From NCBI GenBank assembly GCA_004554165.1, contig SFNQ01000002.1, positions 1-64,000 of the forward strand: a DNA stretch of 64,000 nt. The letters are read 5' to 3'. The notes below the pieces were generated by a model. The model searched no databases and was not told the origin of the DNA. It saw only the letters and a list, made by a program, of their open reading frames with translations. This DNA is from Clostridiales bacterium (lineage in GTDB: Bacteria; Bacillota; Clostridia; Christensenellales; CAG-138). The position numbers were made by a program, and so were the translations under genes. Shown piece by piece: positions 17,056 to 26,169 of this stretch; the stretch's first letter is position 1; the number at the start of each line of letters is the position of its first letter.

Positions 17056-17967
17056 ATGGGCGTTTATACCGATCTGATCCGCGAGGCAAGGGAGCTGCAC
17101 CCCGATATCGCGGGCGTGAGCGAGACGGAGACTGCGGAGGGACAGTGCAGAATTTCCCGCATTGCGGTTGAAACAGAGGAAGCGGCGCGCGCGCTCGATA
17201 AGCCGGTGGGCGTCTATGTGACTCTGGAATCCGCCGCCCTGATCGACGGACTGGAACCCGATATGGAGGATACGGTAAAAGCCCTGACCGGTGAGCTGTC
17301 GCGCCTGCTGCCGGAAAAACCGGCGGCAAAGCTGCTGGTTGTGGGCCTTGGCAACCGGAATGTGACGCCGGATGCGCTGGGCCCGCGCACGGCGGACGGC
17401 GTATTCGTTACAAGGCACATCCGCGCTCACCTGCCGGAGGTTGCGCCGGAGGGAATGCGGGAGGTTGCGGTGTTTCAGCCGGGCGTACTCGGAACAACGG
17501 GCGTAGAAACGGTGGAGATCATTCGGGGCCTTGTGGATACCGTACAGCCGGATGCGCTGCTCTGCATCGACGCTTTGGCGGCGCGCAGGGCGGAGCGCAT
17601 CGCAAGCTCCATCCAGCTCAACAACAGCGGCATCCGGCCCGGCTCCGGCATCGGCAATACCCGCGATGGACTGACGCAGCATGCGCTGGGCATTCCGGTG
17701 GTGGCCATGGGCGTGCCGCTGGTGGTCTATGCGTCCACCGTTGTGGCGGACGTTGTTTCGGCCCTTGCGGAGCGGTCCGATGCAGAAGGCGCAGCAGCGC
17801 TGGAGCCAAAAATCCGGGAGATTGTGGACGAACGTTATGGCCCGATGATCGTTACGCCAAAGGAGATCGACACGCTCCTGCACCGGGCGTCGGCGCTGCT
17901 GTCGCACAGCATTAACCGCGCGCTGCACGCGGGCTACTACGATGAAATTCATGCATTGTGCAACTAG
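17056..17967 (+). CDS. gpr: GPR germination endopeptidase
   Basis: A spore protease that degrades small acid-soluble proteins during germination; made in the forespore as a zymogen. The product is 303 residues from the ATG at 17056 (gcaggagg). Conserved segments include VGLGNRNVTPDALGP, PGVLGTTGVET, IDALAARR near 174-181, and IQLNNSGIRPGSGIGN with TRDGLTQ. The 5' neighbour is the mother-cell gene spoIVA and the 3' neighbour spoIIP lies 26 nt away. No promoter fits between the terminator and the binding site. Confidence 0.97.
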   Translation: MGVYTDLIREARELHPDIAGVSETETAEGQCRISRIAVETEEAARALDKPVGVYVTLESAALIDGLEPDMEDTVKALTGELSRLLPEKPAAKLLVVGLGNRNVTPDALGPRTADGVFVTRHIRAHLPEVAPEGMREVAVFQPGVLGTTGVETVEIIRGLVDTVQPDALLCIDALAARRAERIASSIQLNNSGIRPGSGIGNTRDGLTQHALGIPVVAMGVPLVVYASTVVADVVSALAERSDAEGAAALEPKIREIVDERYGPMIVTPKEIDTLLHRASALLSHSINRALHAGYYDEIHALCN

Positions 17968-17993
17968 CGGCCGCATAGCTTGAATGGGGGGGC

Positions 17994-19040
17994 ATGTACG
18001 GTATGCGGCAGGCAGGACTGAAAAAACTCAGACGGCGGTCATCCATCGGGCGGGAGCGCTCGGAGCAGGAGGTGCTGCGCATCCGCGCGGTGGTAATGCT
18101 GTCGGTGTGCGCGCTTGCATGCAGTCTGGGCATGGCGGCGCTGGTGTGGCCCCGGGCGGATGTGGGCCTGCTTTCCATTGGCATGCCCGTACTTGCCGCG
18201 CTGTCCGAGGTGACGGAACAGGACGCGGCGGCACAGCAGGCCGCTGCGCTGTATTCGCAGGAAAAGCTCGATATTCTCGTCAAGCCCGTTGCAGCGCCGG
18301 CAGGGAAACAGGTGGGGGCGGGGAAGGAGGAGCCGCGGGTCCTCATCTATCACACGCATGCGACGGAGGCCTATTTGCAGACCGGGACGTACACCTATAC
18401 GCCCAGCGGGAGCTGGCGCACGAAGGACAATGAGAAAAACGTCATCGCCGTGGGCAGGCGCCTTGCCGAGATCCTTCAGGATACCTATCACATCCCGGTC
18501 ATTCACGATACGACGAATCATGAACCGCCAAAGCTGTCCACCTCGTACAGCCGCTCGGAAAAGACCATGCGCGCCTACCGCGAGAAATATCCGTCCATTC
18601 AGCTGTTCATCGATGTACATCGGGATGCCTATGGCACTGCGGTGGCGGAGGTCACCGATTATATCGAAATCAACGGCAAGCAGGTCGCAAGGCTGATGTT
18701 CGTTGTGGGAACGGGGAAGGGAGCCACGGGAACGGGCTTTGACGAGCTGCCGAATTTTGAGAGCAATTACGCCCTTGCCCGGCAGATTACGGAGTATCTT
18801 TGCAAGGTGGATGCGCGTCTTGCGCGGGACGTGCGGGTCAAAACCGGACGGTATAACCAGCATATTTCCGATCACTGTCTGCTTGTTGAAGTTGGTCACA
18901 ACGCAAATTCTCTGGAGCAGGCGCTCGCCGCCATGCCCTATCTTGCGGGCGGAATCGCGGAAGCGCTGGAGAGCCTGACGCTGAATGCCGGTGCATCCGC
19001 GGCGGCGGATCCTGCGGTCTGGTCGCCGCAGGCGGGATAG
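17994..19040 (+). CDS. spoIIP: Stage II sporulation protein P, peptidoglycan hydrolase
   Basis: An amidase/endopeptidase which, with SpoIID and SpoIIM, thins septal peptidoglycan to drive engulfment. The 348-residue product has a cytosolic basic N-terminus, one membrane anchor (about residues 32-55) and an extracytoplasmic catalytic domain. That domain carries LIYHTHATEAY, the DVHRDA motif and EVGHNANSLEQA, with the His and Glu residues typical of the family. The ATG at 17994 follows a G-run binding site, 26 nt after gpr, so co-transcription is likely. Confidence 0.97.
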   Translation: MYGMRQAGLKKLRRRSSIGRERSEQEVLRIRAVVMLSVCALACSLGMAALVWPRADVGLLSIGMPVLAALSEVTEQDAAAQQAAALYSQEKLDILVKPVAAPAGKQVGAGKEEPRVLIYHTHATEAYLQTGTYTYTPSGSWRTKDNEKNVIAVGRRLAEILQDTYHIPVIHDTTNHEPPKLSTSYSRSEKTMRAYREKYPSIQLFIDVHRDAYGTAVAEVTDYIEINGKQVARLMFVVGTGKGATGTGFDELPNFESNYALARQITEYLCKVDARLARDVRVKTGRYNQHISDHCLLVEVGHNANSLEQALAAMPYLAGGIAEALESLTLNAGASAAADPAVWSPQAG

Positions 19041-19443
19041 GACGCTGCGACGCGGCCTTCCGGCGGGTTAGCGTTTTTAACGTTTTTGTTGCGGCAGGCG
19101 CCAGACCTGACAGGGCTCTGTCAAAGTTCTTGGCAATGAAGGCGCGACAGAAGCGCGCGCCGCTGTTCTGTGAGCAAAGGCCGCAATGGCTGCCCCTTTG
19201 GAAAAGCGCTCTCAAAATCATCCTTGCAGGCAGGGGAGCCTGCTTTTCTGCGGCGGTTCCCTGAAACGAGGTCCCACGCAAAGCGTTCGATGTCGCTCTC
19301 CTCAGGCACCTTCTGGCAGTAGAGATGCGCAGCAGCGGATGAAAGCGTTGACCGAAGAGCGAACAATGCACGGCGTTCTGGCGCCAGCCATCATCGGGAA
19401 GTCGTTTGTGAGACGGGCGCTTTTTCCACCGCCGGGTATAAAG
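19041..19443. other. Intergenic stretch between the convergent spoIIP and dapB genes
   Basis: No gene is supported. A weak terminator-like hairpin, gcaggc/gcctgc followed by TTTTCT, lies at 19226-19250, and tgacag/ctgtca can pair near 19108-19123. Confidence 0.4.
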
Positions 19444-19475
19444 AAAAGTCTTTCATGGAAAGACTTTTTTCTCTT
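19444..19475. terminator. Bidirectional terminator between spoIIP and the dap operon
   Basis: Stem aaaagtctttc/gaaagactttt (11 bp) with an ATG loop and T-rich sequence on either strand. A second copy of the core in inverted form (ctctttccatgaaag, 19471-19485) lies just downstream and could pair instead. Confidence 0.8.
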
Positions 19476-19514
19476 TCCATGAAAGAAGCAACGCTGGAGG
19501 GCAAATCGGGCCCC

Positions 19515-20738
19515 TTAAAACCGGTCGAGAAAGCGGCTCTCAATCTCGTGGATTGCGGTGATCGCATCCTTTTGGGAGACACAGAGCTCGATCTTCGTTT
19601 CGCTGGTGGTAATGAGATGAATGGGGATACTGGCCTCGTGCAGTACGTTGAGCAGCCGCGAAGCAATACCGTGCCGGAAAGCCATGCCGCTGCCCTCGAT
19701 GGTGAGCTTTGAAACCTTGCTCTCCGCGTGTACGTCCAGTCCGGTCCTGGCCCGTTGCAGAGACTTCAGTGCGTTGAGCGCGTCGGAAAGGCTGCCCTCC
19801 GGAAGGGAGAAGCCGAGGCAGGTAGAGCTGCCTCCGGGGAGCGAACAGGAGATCATATCCACAAACACGCCCTGCGCCGCAATGCAGTCCAGCGCTGCGG
19901 CGGGCAGCGCGTCGTCCGCGTCTGCGCAGGCAACCGTTACGACGGCCTGATCGTCCAGGGCGTAGACGTGCGAGGCGATATCGTGCTCGGTGACGATGTT
20001 TTCCATGCTGTAAAGCCCGCTGCTCTTGGTCAGTAGGTACCTGGCGGCCCGGAGCGCGCCCTCTGCGAACACGCGCTTGGAATAAGCCCGGTGCGCAATT
20101 TCCACAACCTCGTCCTTGCCAATGAACAGAACCTCGTGCTCGCCAACGATGGTGCCGCCGCGCACGGAGTGGAAGCCAATCTCATGGTCGCTGCGGCGCC
20201 GGTTCTTCTCCTGACGGCCATAGACATATTCCAGCTCCGAGGGAGACTGCGAGGCAATGCTGTCCGCCAGCATCAGCGCGGTGCCGCTGGGCGCATCAAC
20301 CTTCTTTCGGTGGTGACGCTCAACGATCTCTACGTCAAAGCCCGCGCCCAGAGCGGAGGCGGCCTGACGCACCAGCGACATCTGCAAATTCACGCCAAGG
20401 GACATATTGCCGGACTGAAAGACGGCGATATGCTCGGCTGCGCTCTCCACCTGGCGAAGGAGACGCTCTGTCAGGCCCGTGGTGCCGATGACCAGCGGTA
20501 CGCCGCGGCTCTGGGCAAAGCGAAGCTCGTCGGGCAGCGCGGCGGGCACGGAAAAATCGATAATGGCGTCGAAGGGCTCCTTCACATCCTCGTAGCGTTC
20601 ATAAACGGGACAATCGAAAGCAGCGCCGATCCCTCGATCGACGCCTGCTGCTGCGGTAAATTCGCTGGAATCCTGTATGGCGTTGTAGACGGCGTGACCC
20701 ATCTGGCCGCCGATTCCGTTGATGAGAATCCGGATCAT
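19515..20738 (-). CDS. dapB: 4-hydroxy-tetrahydrodipicolinate reductase fused to aspartokinase-type ACT domains
   Basis: Reduces hydroxy-tetrahydrodipicolinate with NAD(P)H in the lysine/diaminopimelate pathway. The product is 407 residues, against about 250 for ordinary DapB. Residues 1 to ~248 are a complete DapB: nucleotide-binding GIGGQMG, GTTGL, the ERHHRKKVDAPSGTA catalytic segment and the end SGLYSMENIV. The remaining ~155 residues match the C-terminal regulatory half of aspartate kinase: one ACT domain with VFVDMISCSLPGG and a second with KLTIEGSGMAFRHGIAS, IHLITTSETKIELCV. In aspartokinase these bind lysine or threonine, so allosteric control of DapB is a reasonable inference. It is last in asd-dapA-dapB, 11 nt after dapA, with an AGGAG binding site. 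No frameshift joins the two parts. Confidence 0.95.
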   Translation of the reverse strand: MIRILINGIGGQMGHAVYNAIQDSSEFTAAAGVDRGIGAAFDCPVYERYEDVKEPFDAIIDFSVPAALPDELRFAQSRGVPLVIGTTGLTERLLRQVESAAEHIAVFQSGNMSLGVNLQMSLVRQAASALGAGFDVEIVERHHRKKVDAPSGTALMLADSIASQSPSELEYVYGRQEKNRRRSDHEIGFHSVRGGTIVGEHEVLFIGKDEVVEIAHRAYSKRVFAEGALRAARYLLTKSSGLYSMENIVTEHDIASHVYALDDQAVVTVACADADDALPAAALDCIAAQGVFVDMISCSLPGGSSTCLGFSLPEGSLSDALNALKSLQRARTGLDVHAESKVSKLTIEGSGMAFRHGIASRLLNVLHEASIPIHLITTSETKIELCVSQKDAITAIHEIESRFLDRF

Positions 20739-20749
20739 GAATGCTCCTT

Positions 20750-21625
20750 TCAGATCAGCTCATAGGCTCTGAGCGTTTCCGTCACAAGGCGCAGGTTGCT
20801 CTCGGAAAGCGGCACGAGCGGCAGACGCACATCCGGCTCACAGAGCTTCATGAGGCCCATCATGGCCTTGACCGGAATGGGATTGACCTCGCAGAACGCG
20901 GCTCTCCAGAGCGGGATCATCTGAATCTGTATCTCCCGGGCCAGAGCGATATCGCCCTTGAAGAAGGCGTCGCAGAGGCCGTGCATGGCGTCTGGCATGA
21001 CGTTTGCAATGGTCGAGATTACGCCCTTGCCGCCAATGCTGAGCACGGGCAGCACATGGTCGTCGTTTCCTGCGTAGATGTCGCATTCGGGGCACAGCGC
21101 GGCCAGGTTTACAATCTGCTCGATGTTGCCGCTGGCCTCCTTGATGCCCACGATGTTTTCGTGCTGCACAAGCTCCGCCATGGTGGCGGGCAGTACGTTC
21201 AGCCCGGTGCGCGAGGGCACGTTGTAAACGATAATGGGCAGATCCACGCTGTCCGCTACGGCATTGTAGTGGGCGACGAGGCCGGCCTGCGTGGTCTTGT
21301 TGTAATAGGGGGTAACAACCAGCAGCGCGTCAACGCCGATGGCCTCGGCAGCCCGGCTGCTCTCGATCACGGTATCGGTGCAGTTGCCGCCGGTACCCGC
21401 GATCACGGGCACCCGGCCGCCCACACGCTCCACAACGAACTGGATAACGCTGAGCCGCTCATCCACGCTCATGGTGGAGGACTCGCCCGTCGTGCCGCAG
21501 ACGACGATGGCGTCCGAACCGCTGGCGATCTGAAGCTCGATCAGCCTGGTAAACGCGGTAAAATCAACGGTGCCATTCCGGAACGGAGTGATAATGGCAA
21601 CCGCCGAGCCCTGAAAAACGGACAT
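20750..21625 (-). CDS. dapA: 4-hydroxy-tetrahydrodipicolinate synthase
   Basis: Condenses pyruvate with aspartate semialdehyde; the committed step to lysine, diaminopimelate and, in spore formers, dipicolinate. The 291-residue product has the class I aldolase signature: GTTGESSTM near 44-52, YNVPSRTG with the catalytic Tyr, and GIKEAS with the Schiff-base Lys. The start follows gggagg; only 3 nt separate it from asd. Gene order and spacing indicate one operon with asd and dapB. Confidence 0.98.
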   Translation of the reverse strand: MSVFQGSAVAIITPFRNGTVDFTAFTRLIELQIASGSDAIVVCGTTGESSTMSVDERLSVIQFVVERVGGRVPVIAGTGGNCTDTVIESSRAAEAIGVDALLVVTPYYNKTTQAGLVAHYNAVADSVDLPIIVYNVPSRTGLNVLPATMAELVQHENIVGIKEASGNIEQIVNLAALCPECDIYAGNDDHVLPVLSIGGKGVISTIANVMPDAMHGLCDAFFKGDIALAREIQIQMIPLWRAAFCEVNPIPVKAMMGLMKLCEPDVRLPLVPLSESNLRLVTETLRAYELI

Positions 21626-21628
21626 GAA

Positions 21629-22636
21629 TTACGCCTCCCATTGTCGAATCAATTCCTGTGCAATCTGTACTGCATTGGTTGCAGCGCCCTTGCGGATATT
21701 GTCCGCAACACACCAGAGGTTGATACCGTTTTCTACGGAGAAATCGCGGCGAATGCGGCCGACATAGACCGGATCGGTGTCAGCGGCATGAATCGCCATG
21801 GGGTAAACGTTGTTGGCCACATCGTCCTGAACGACCAGACCCGGCGCCTTTTCCAGCAGCGCGCGCAGCTCCGAAAGTTCAAAAGGACGCTCAAATTCAA
21901 TGTTGATGCTCTCGCTGTGTCCATGGTAGACGGGGACGCGAACGGTGGTCGCCGTCACGCGCAGCTCCGGCAGAGAGAGGATCTTTCTGCTTTCGTCGAT
22001 CATCTTCTGCTCCTCCTTGGTGTAGCCCGTGTCGAGGAATACGTCGATGTGCGGCAGGCAGTTGCCCGCGATGGGATGGGGGAATTTTTTCGGCGCTTCG
22101 CCCTTCAGCCCGTCCACAAGGTCCATATAGCCCTGCTGGCCCGCGCCGGAAACCGCCTGATAGGTGGAATAAACGACGCGCTTTAAACCATAGGCGTCGG
22201 AGAGCGGCTTCAGCACAACCATGGCCTGAATGGTAGAGCAGTTGGGGTTTGCGATGATGCCCTTCTTTTTGTATCCGGGGATGGCGTCGGGATTGACCTC
22301 GGGTACGACCAGCGGCACATCCGGGTCCATGCGCCAGCAGCTGGAGTTGTCGATGACGACCGCGCCGGTCGAGGCGACGATGGGCGCAAAGTGGCGCGAG
22401 GTTTCTCCGCCTGCGGAAAAGAGGGCGATGTCGATGTCAAGACCTTGAAACGCATCGTCCGTCAGCTCGCGCACGGTGTGCTTTTTGCCCATGAAGGTGA
22501 TCTCTTTGCCCGCGCTCCGCTTGGAAGCGAAGAGGAAATACTCCGAGACGGGAAGCTGGCGCTCTTCGAGCACTTCAAGGAACTTTCTGCCGACCATACC
22601 CGTTGCGCCGACAACTGCGACACGATACTGTTTCAT
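21629..22636 (-). CDS. asd: Aspartate-semialdehyde dehydrogenase
   Basis: Reduces aspartyl phosphate to aspartate semialdehyde, the branch-point substrate for lysine, threonine and methionine. The 335-residue product has the NADP-binding GATGMVGR at the N-terminus, the catalytic Cys in NPNCSTIQ, and the PVYHGHSES segment. First gene of asd-dapA-dapB, behind a near-consensus promoter. The leader is only about 40 nt, too short for a lysine riboswitch. Aspartokinase itself is not in the window. Confidence 0.98.
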   Translation of the reverse strand: MKQYRVAVVGATGMVGRKFLEVLEERQLPVSEYFLFASKRSAGKEITFMGKKHTVRELTDDAFQGLDIDIALFSAGGETSRHFAPIVASTGAVVIDNSSCWRMDPDVPLVVPEVNPDAIPGYKKKGIIANPNCSTIQAMVVLKPLSDAYGLKRVVYSTYQAVSGAGQQGYMDLVDGLKGEAPKKFPHPIAGNCLPHIDVFLDTGYTKEEQKMIDESRKILSLPELRVTATTVRVPVYHGHSESINIEFERPFELSELRALLEKAPGLVVQDDVANNVYPMAIHAADTDPVYVGRIRRDFSVENGINLWCVADNIRKGAATNAVQIAQELIRQWEA

Positions 22637-22682
22637 GATGATTTACTCCTGTTGCATAAAATTCACCAATTTAGTTTCTCTG

Positions 22683-22711
22683 ATTTTACTTGATTCAATT
22701 TCGTTTGTCAA
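22683..22711 (-). promoter_or_regulatory. Sigma-A promoter of asd-dapA-dapB
   Basis: Read on the minus strand: TTGACA (22711-22706), 17 nt, TAAAAT (22688-22683). The predicted start is about 40 nt before the asd ATG. Confidence 0.85.
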
Positions 22712-22738
22712 TTGCATATTAAATCGTATGGCGGGGAA

Positions 22739-22767
22739 TTGCGCGTATGCGTATTTGGGTGTAAAAT
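22739..22767 (+). promoter_or_regulatory. Promoter of the methyltransferase-hslO operon
   Basis: TTGCGC (22739-22744), 17 nt, TAAAAT (22762-22767). It is divergent from the asd promoter, with about 27 nt between the two -35 boxes. Confidence 0.65.
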
Positions 22768-22800
22768 AATAAAATATTGCATCGTGGGGAGGTAGCGGTT

Positions 22801-23568
22801 GTGGCGGAGGAAAGCTATGCCGGTATGGCGGAACTCTATGACGCGCTGATGGACGGCGTGGATTACGACCGCTGGGCCCGCTGCCTTGCCGGTTGGATTG
22901 ACAGCTATTATAAAAAGGAAGGTCAGCTGCGTGTTTTGGACTGCGCCTGCGGAACGGGAGCGATCACGCTGCGTCTGGCGGCGCTTGGCATGGAACTGAC
23001 GGGCCTGGATCTTTCGGAGGATATGCTCCGGGTGGCGCAGCAAAAGGCCATGGCGCGCGGGCTGCGGATTCCCTTTGTCCGCATGGATATGCAGAGGATT
23101 GCCCTGCACCGGCGGATGGATGTGATCACCTGCTGCTGCGACGGCGTGAACTATCTGACGGATACGCGGGCGGCGGAACGCTTTTTTCAAAGCGCCCATG
23201 CCTCGCTTGTGCCAAACGGCCTGCTGCTGTTCGATATTTCGAGCAGACATAAGCTGGAGCACGTGCTTGGCCGCAGTATTCTGGGCGAAGACCGGCAGGA
23301 ATGTACCTATCTTTGGGAGAATATGTTCGATCCCAAAACCCGGTTGCTGGAGATGCGGCTGCACTTTTTCGTCCCGGATGGGCTGCGGGGCCGGTATCGC
23401 CGCTTTGACGAGCGGCATTTGCAGCGCGCCTATACGGCGGAGGAACTGACCGGGCTATTGCAGCGCTGCGGCTTTGAGACGCTGGCGGTGACGGAGGCGT
23501 TTTCCGACAAACCGCCCTCGGAGACGGCGGAGCGGATACAGTTTGTTGCAAGGAGGATGGAAGCATGA
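22801..23568 (+). CDS. Class I SAM-dependent methyltransferase
   Basis: The product is 255 residues from the GTG at 22801, placed 8 nt after ggggagg; a TTG 24 nt upstream has no binding site. Motif I VLDCACGTGAITLRLA lies near 44-59, followed by LTGLDLSEDML and the DVITCCCDGVNYL segment, typical of small-molecule or tRNA methyltransferases of the YqeM/Methyltransf_25 type. The substrate is unknown. First gene of an operon with hslO (4-nt ATGA overlap), the TPR protein, an RNA methyltransferase and a mutase. Confidence 0.9.
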   Translation: MAEESYAGMAELYDALMDGVDYDRWARCLAGWIDSYYKKEGQLRVLDCACGTGAITLRLAALGMELTGLDLSEDMLRVAQQKAMARGLRIPFVRMDMQRIALHRRMDVITCCCDGVNYLTDTRAAERFFQSAHASLVPNGLLLFDISSRHKLEHVLGRSILGEDRQECTYLWENMFDPKTRLLEMRLHFFVPDGLRGRYRRFDERHLQRAYTAEELTGLLQRCGFETLAVTEAFSDKPPSETAERIQFVARRMEA

Positions 23569-24482
23569 GCGATAGCATCTGCCATGCACTGCTGGCGGGC
23601 GGACAGGTTCAGGTCTGCGCCATCAGCGCAAAAAACCTTGTTTCGCGGATGCGGGAGATCCATCAGTGCTCCCGCGTGGCAACGGCGGCGCTTGGCCGTC
23701 AGATTATGATGACCGCCATGATGGGCTCCCGCCTCAAGAATGCGGACGATCGGGTTTCCACCATCATCAAGGGGGACGGCTGCGCAGGCTCCATGGTCTG
23801 CACCTCTCTGCCGGGCGGCGTGGTGCGGGGCTATGTGCAGAATCCCGGGGCAGAGCTGCCGCCGACCGCGGCGGGGAAGCTGGATGTGGCGGGCTATGTG
23901 GGAAGTGCGGGCAAACTCACCGTGGTGCGCGATCTTGGCTTTGGAGAACCCTATGTGGGCGTTTGCAACCTGATTTCCGGAGAAATCGCCCTGGACTTTG
24001 CGGAATATTATACCGTGAGCGAGCAGCAGCCCTCGCTGGTCTATCTGGGCGTAAGGCTGGAGGCCGAAACGGGCGAGGTGCGCGCAGCGGGCGGGATGCT
24101 CGTGCAGCCCCTGCCCGGCTGCGATGAGGAGACGGTCGCTCTGCTGACGGAGCGCGCGGACGAGATTTCCACGCTCAGCCGGCGGCTTGACGGCGGAGCA
24201 ACGCTGCACGAGGCGATGGAGGCGCTGCTTTCCGGCCTTTCCATGGAGATTGTGCAGGAATTCCGGCCGGAATACCGATGCGACTGCTCAAAAGAGCGGA
24301 TTGAGCGGGCGCTCATCAGCATCGGCGCCGGGGAGCTTACGGAGATGATTGAGCAGGACGGCGGCGCAGAGGTGAGCTGCCAGTTCTGCAACAGAGTATA
24401 CCGCTTTGACGCAGCCGCGCTGACGGCGCTGCTGGCTGCGGCGAAGCAAAAGACGGAGGAACATGACCGAACAGAAGTCTAA
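23565..24482 (+). CDS. hslO: Redox-regulated chaperonin Hsp33
   Basis: A cytosolic holdase chaperone switched on by oxidative unfolding. The 305-residue product shows the substrate-binding N-terminal domain (KGDGCAGSMV, RGYVQNPGAELPP, GFGEPYVG) and the C-terminal zinc switch: CDC near 239-241 and CQFC near 272-275, the four redox cysteines. The start overlaps the methyltransferase stop; the end overlaps the TPR gene by 20 nt. Confidence 0.97.
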   Translation: MSDSICHALLAGGQVQVCAISAKNLVSRMREIHQCSRVATAALGRQIMMTAMMGSRLKNADDRVSTIIKGDGCAGSMVCTSLPGGVVRGYVQNPGAELPPTAAGKLDVAGYVGSAGKLTVVRDLGFGEPYVGVCNLISGEIALDFAEYYTVSEQQPSLVYLGVRLEAETGEVRAAGGMLVQPLPGCDEETVALLTERADEISTLSRRLDGGATLHEAMEALLSGLSMEIVQEFRPEYRCDCSKERIERALISIGAGELTEMIEQDGGAEVSCQFCNRVYRFDAAALTALLAAAKQKTEEHDRTEV

Positions 24483-26169
24483 GGGAAAAGTGCTGCCCTT
24501 CCGGCAGGGAGCGGCGTTCTATATGAAGCGCGGGGCGAAGCAGATGGAGAAGAACGATCTGCTGGCGGCGCTCTGCCGGTACCGGCAGGCCTACGCCAGC
24601 GATCCCTCCAATGCGGATTCCTGTCTTGCGGTTGCGGAGATTCTCTATCAGATGCAGCGCTTTGAAGAGAGCAACCGCCTGCTGCTGCTGTATGTGTCCA
24701 TGTATGAGGCCGTGCCGGAGTGCTATTTTGGCATTGCCTGCAACTATTTCGGCATGCATGAGTTCGACTATGCGGCCGAGAGCCTTGAAACCTATCTTTC
24801 GCTGGATCCCAACGGCGCTTTCGCCTATGACGCGGAGGACTTTCTCGACGTGCTCGATGACGATGCGGAGCTTGCCGCAGCAACGGGGATTTCGAGCGAT
24901 GAGGATTTTGACACGCTGACCATCTGCACCCGCGCGCGCCATCTGCTGGATGCGGGCGAGCCGGGCATTGCTGTGGATCTTCTCCGTGAGCATCTTTCCG
25001 AGGTGCCGCGCGCCTGGCGCGCCTGGAATCTGCTCTCCGTGGCGCAGTACTGCGCGGGGGACAGAGAGGGTGCAAAGCGAACCACCGACTATGTGCTCTC
25101 CGAAAATCCGGACGATCTTTCGGCGCTGTGCAGCAGGATTTTGCTGCTCTGCACGGGGGGGCAGAAGGAGGCGGCGGCGGAGCTGCTCGATGCGCTGCCG
25201 CAGGACCTGGCAGGTGCGGCGCCGGAAACGCTGAGCAGCATTGCGGTGCTGCAAATGGAGCTTTCGCGTTTTGAGGCAGCCCAGATGACGCTGCGGCGGC
25301 TCTATCTTGCCGCGCCCTATGACACCAACGTCATCCACCAGATGGGCTACTGCGCGCGCATGCTGGGCGATTTTGACGAGGCGCAGCGCTGCTACCGCCG
25401 GCTCCTCCGGCTGGATCCGACGGATACCGTGGCAAAGTATTATCTGGCCAGCGCAAAATCCGCAGCGGAGCAGCCCTCCGGAAAAGCTGCCTACTGGTCG
25501 CTGTCCTATCGGGTGCCGCTGCCGGAGATGCTCCGGCGGCTTAACCACATCAACCGCATGTTCGGCCTGCCGCAGGGGGAGCTGCGGATCCGCTGGAAAA
25601 CGGATGAGAGCTTTCGCAATCTTTTGAACTGGGTGTTGACCGTGCCGGACGATCGGGTAAAGCGCGCCATTCTATCCTTTTATTATATGATGGGCGACGA
25701 GCGGGCGCTGCGCAGCTTTCTGCTCCGGACCGATCAGGGAGATGCTCTCAAGCGGGAGGTGCTGGCCCTGCTCAGGCGCATGGGCGCAAAGGAGCCGTAC
25801 ATGGCCTATCTGGAGTCCCAGTGGATTCAGGGCCGGGTGAGTATGCTCCTGCTGCCGGAAAAGCTGCCTCCTGCGTATGAGCAGGTGCTCCGGCTGCTGA
25901 TGGAACACTGCTTTGCCGACGGCCAGCAGGAGGCTGCCTCGTATTCGGTAGACCTGCTCCGGAAGTATCTCGCCCAGTTTGAGGACAATCATTTCCCGCG
26001 TATTTCCACGAATCAGGAGGCTTCTTTTGCGGCGGCGCTGGATCTGCTGGGCGGCAGGCTTGCCGGGAAGGAGCAGGACGAGCAGGAAATCTGTAAACGC
26101 TATAAAATTACGCAGATTCGCCTGCGGAACGCGCTGGCGAAGTTTGAACCCTTTCTGGAGGAGTACTGA
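24463..26169 (+). CDS. Tetratricopeptide-repeat protein of unknown function
   Basis: The 568-residue soluble protein has no signal peptide or membrane helix. Residues ~15-140 and ~150-340 are made of helical pairs with TPR spacing (for example AALCRYRQAYASDPSNADS and DEAQRCYRRLLRLDPTDTV). The C-terminal ~200 residues are helical without a clear repeat. No enzyme motif was found. It overlaps hslO by 20 nt and shares one base with the next gene (TGATG), so it is tightly built into this operon; a scaffold or protein-binding role is the only reasonable inference. Confidence 0.85.
   Translation: MTEQKSKGKVLPFRQGAAFYMKRGAKQMEKNDLLAALCRYRQAYASDPSNADSCLAVAEILYQMQRFEESNRLLLLYVSMYEAVPECYFGIACNYFGMHEFDYAAESLETYLSLDPNGAFAYDAEDFLDVLDDDAELAAATGISSDEDFDTLTICTRARHLLDAGEPGIAVDLLREHLSEVPRAWRAWNLLSVAQYCAGDREGAKRTTDYVLSENPDDLSALCSRILLLCTGGQKEAAAELLDALPQDLAGAAPETLSSIAVLQMELSRFEAAQMTLRRLYLAAPYDTNVIHQMGYCARMLGDFDEAQRCYRRLLRLDPTDTVAKYYLASAKSAAEQPSGKAAYWSLSYRVPLPEMLRRLNHINRMFGLPQGELRIRWKTDESFRNLLNWVLTVPDDRVKRAILSFYYMMGDERALRSFLLRTDQGDALKREVLALLRRMGAKEPYMAYLESQWIQGRVSMLLLPEKLPPAYEQVLRLLMEHCFADGQQEAASYSVDLLRKYLAQFEDNHFPRISTNQEASFAAALDLLGGRLAGKEQDEQEICKRYKITQIRLRNALAKFEPFLEEY

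Noticed and set aside
19515..22186. Long plus-strand open frames opposite dapB, dapA and asd
   Set aside because: Same effect: all conserved motifs are on the minus strand with proper binding sites.
22637..22682. Lysine riboswitch before asd
   Set aside because: The promoter leaves only about 40 nt of leader, far too short for an L-box.
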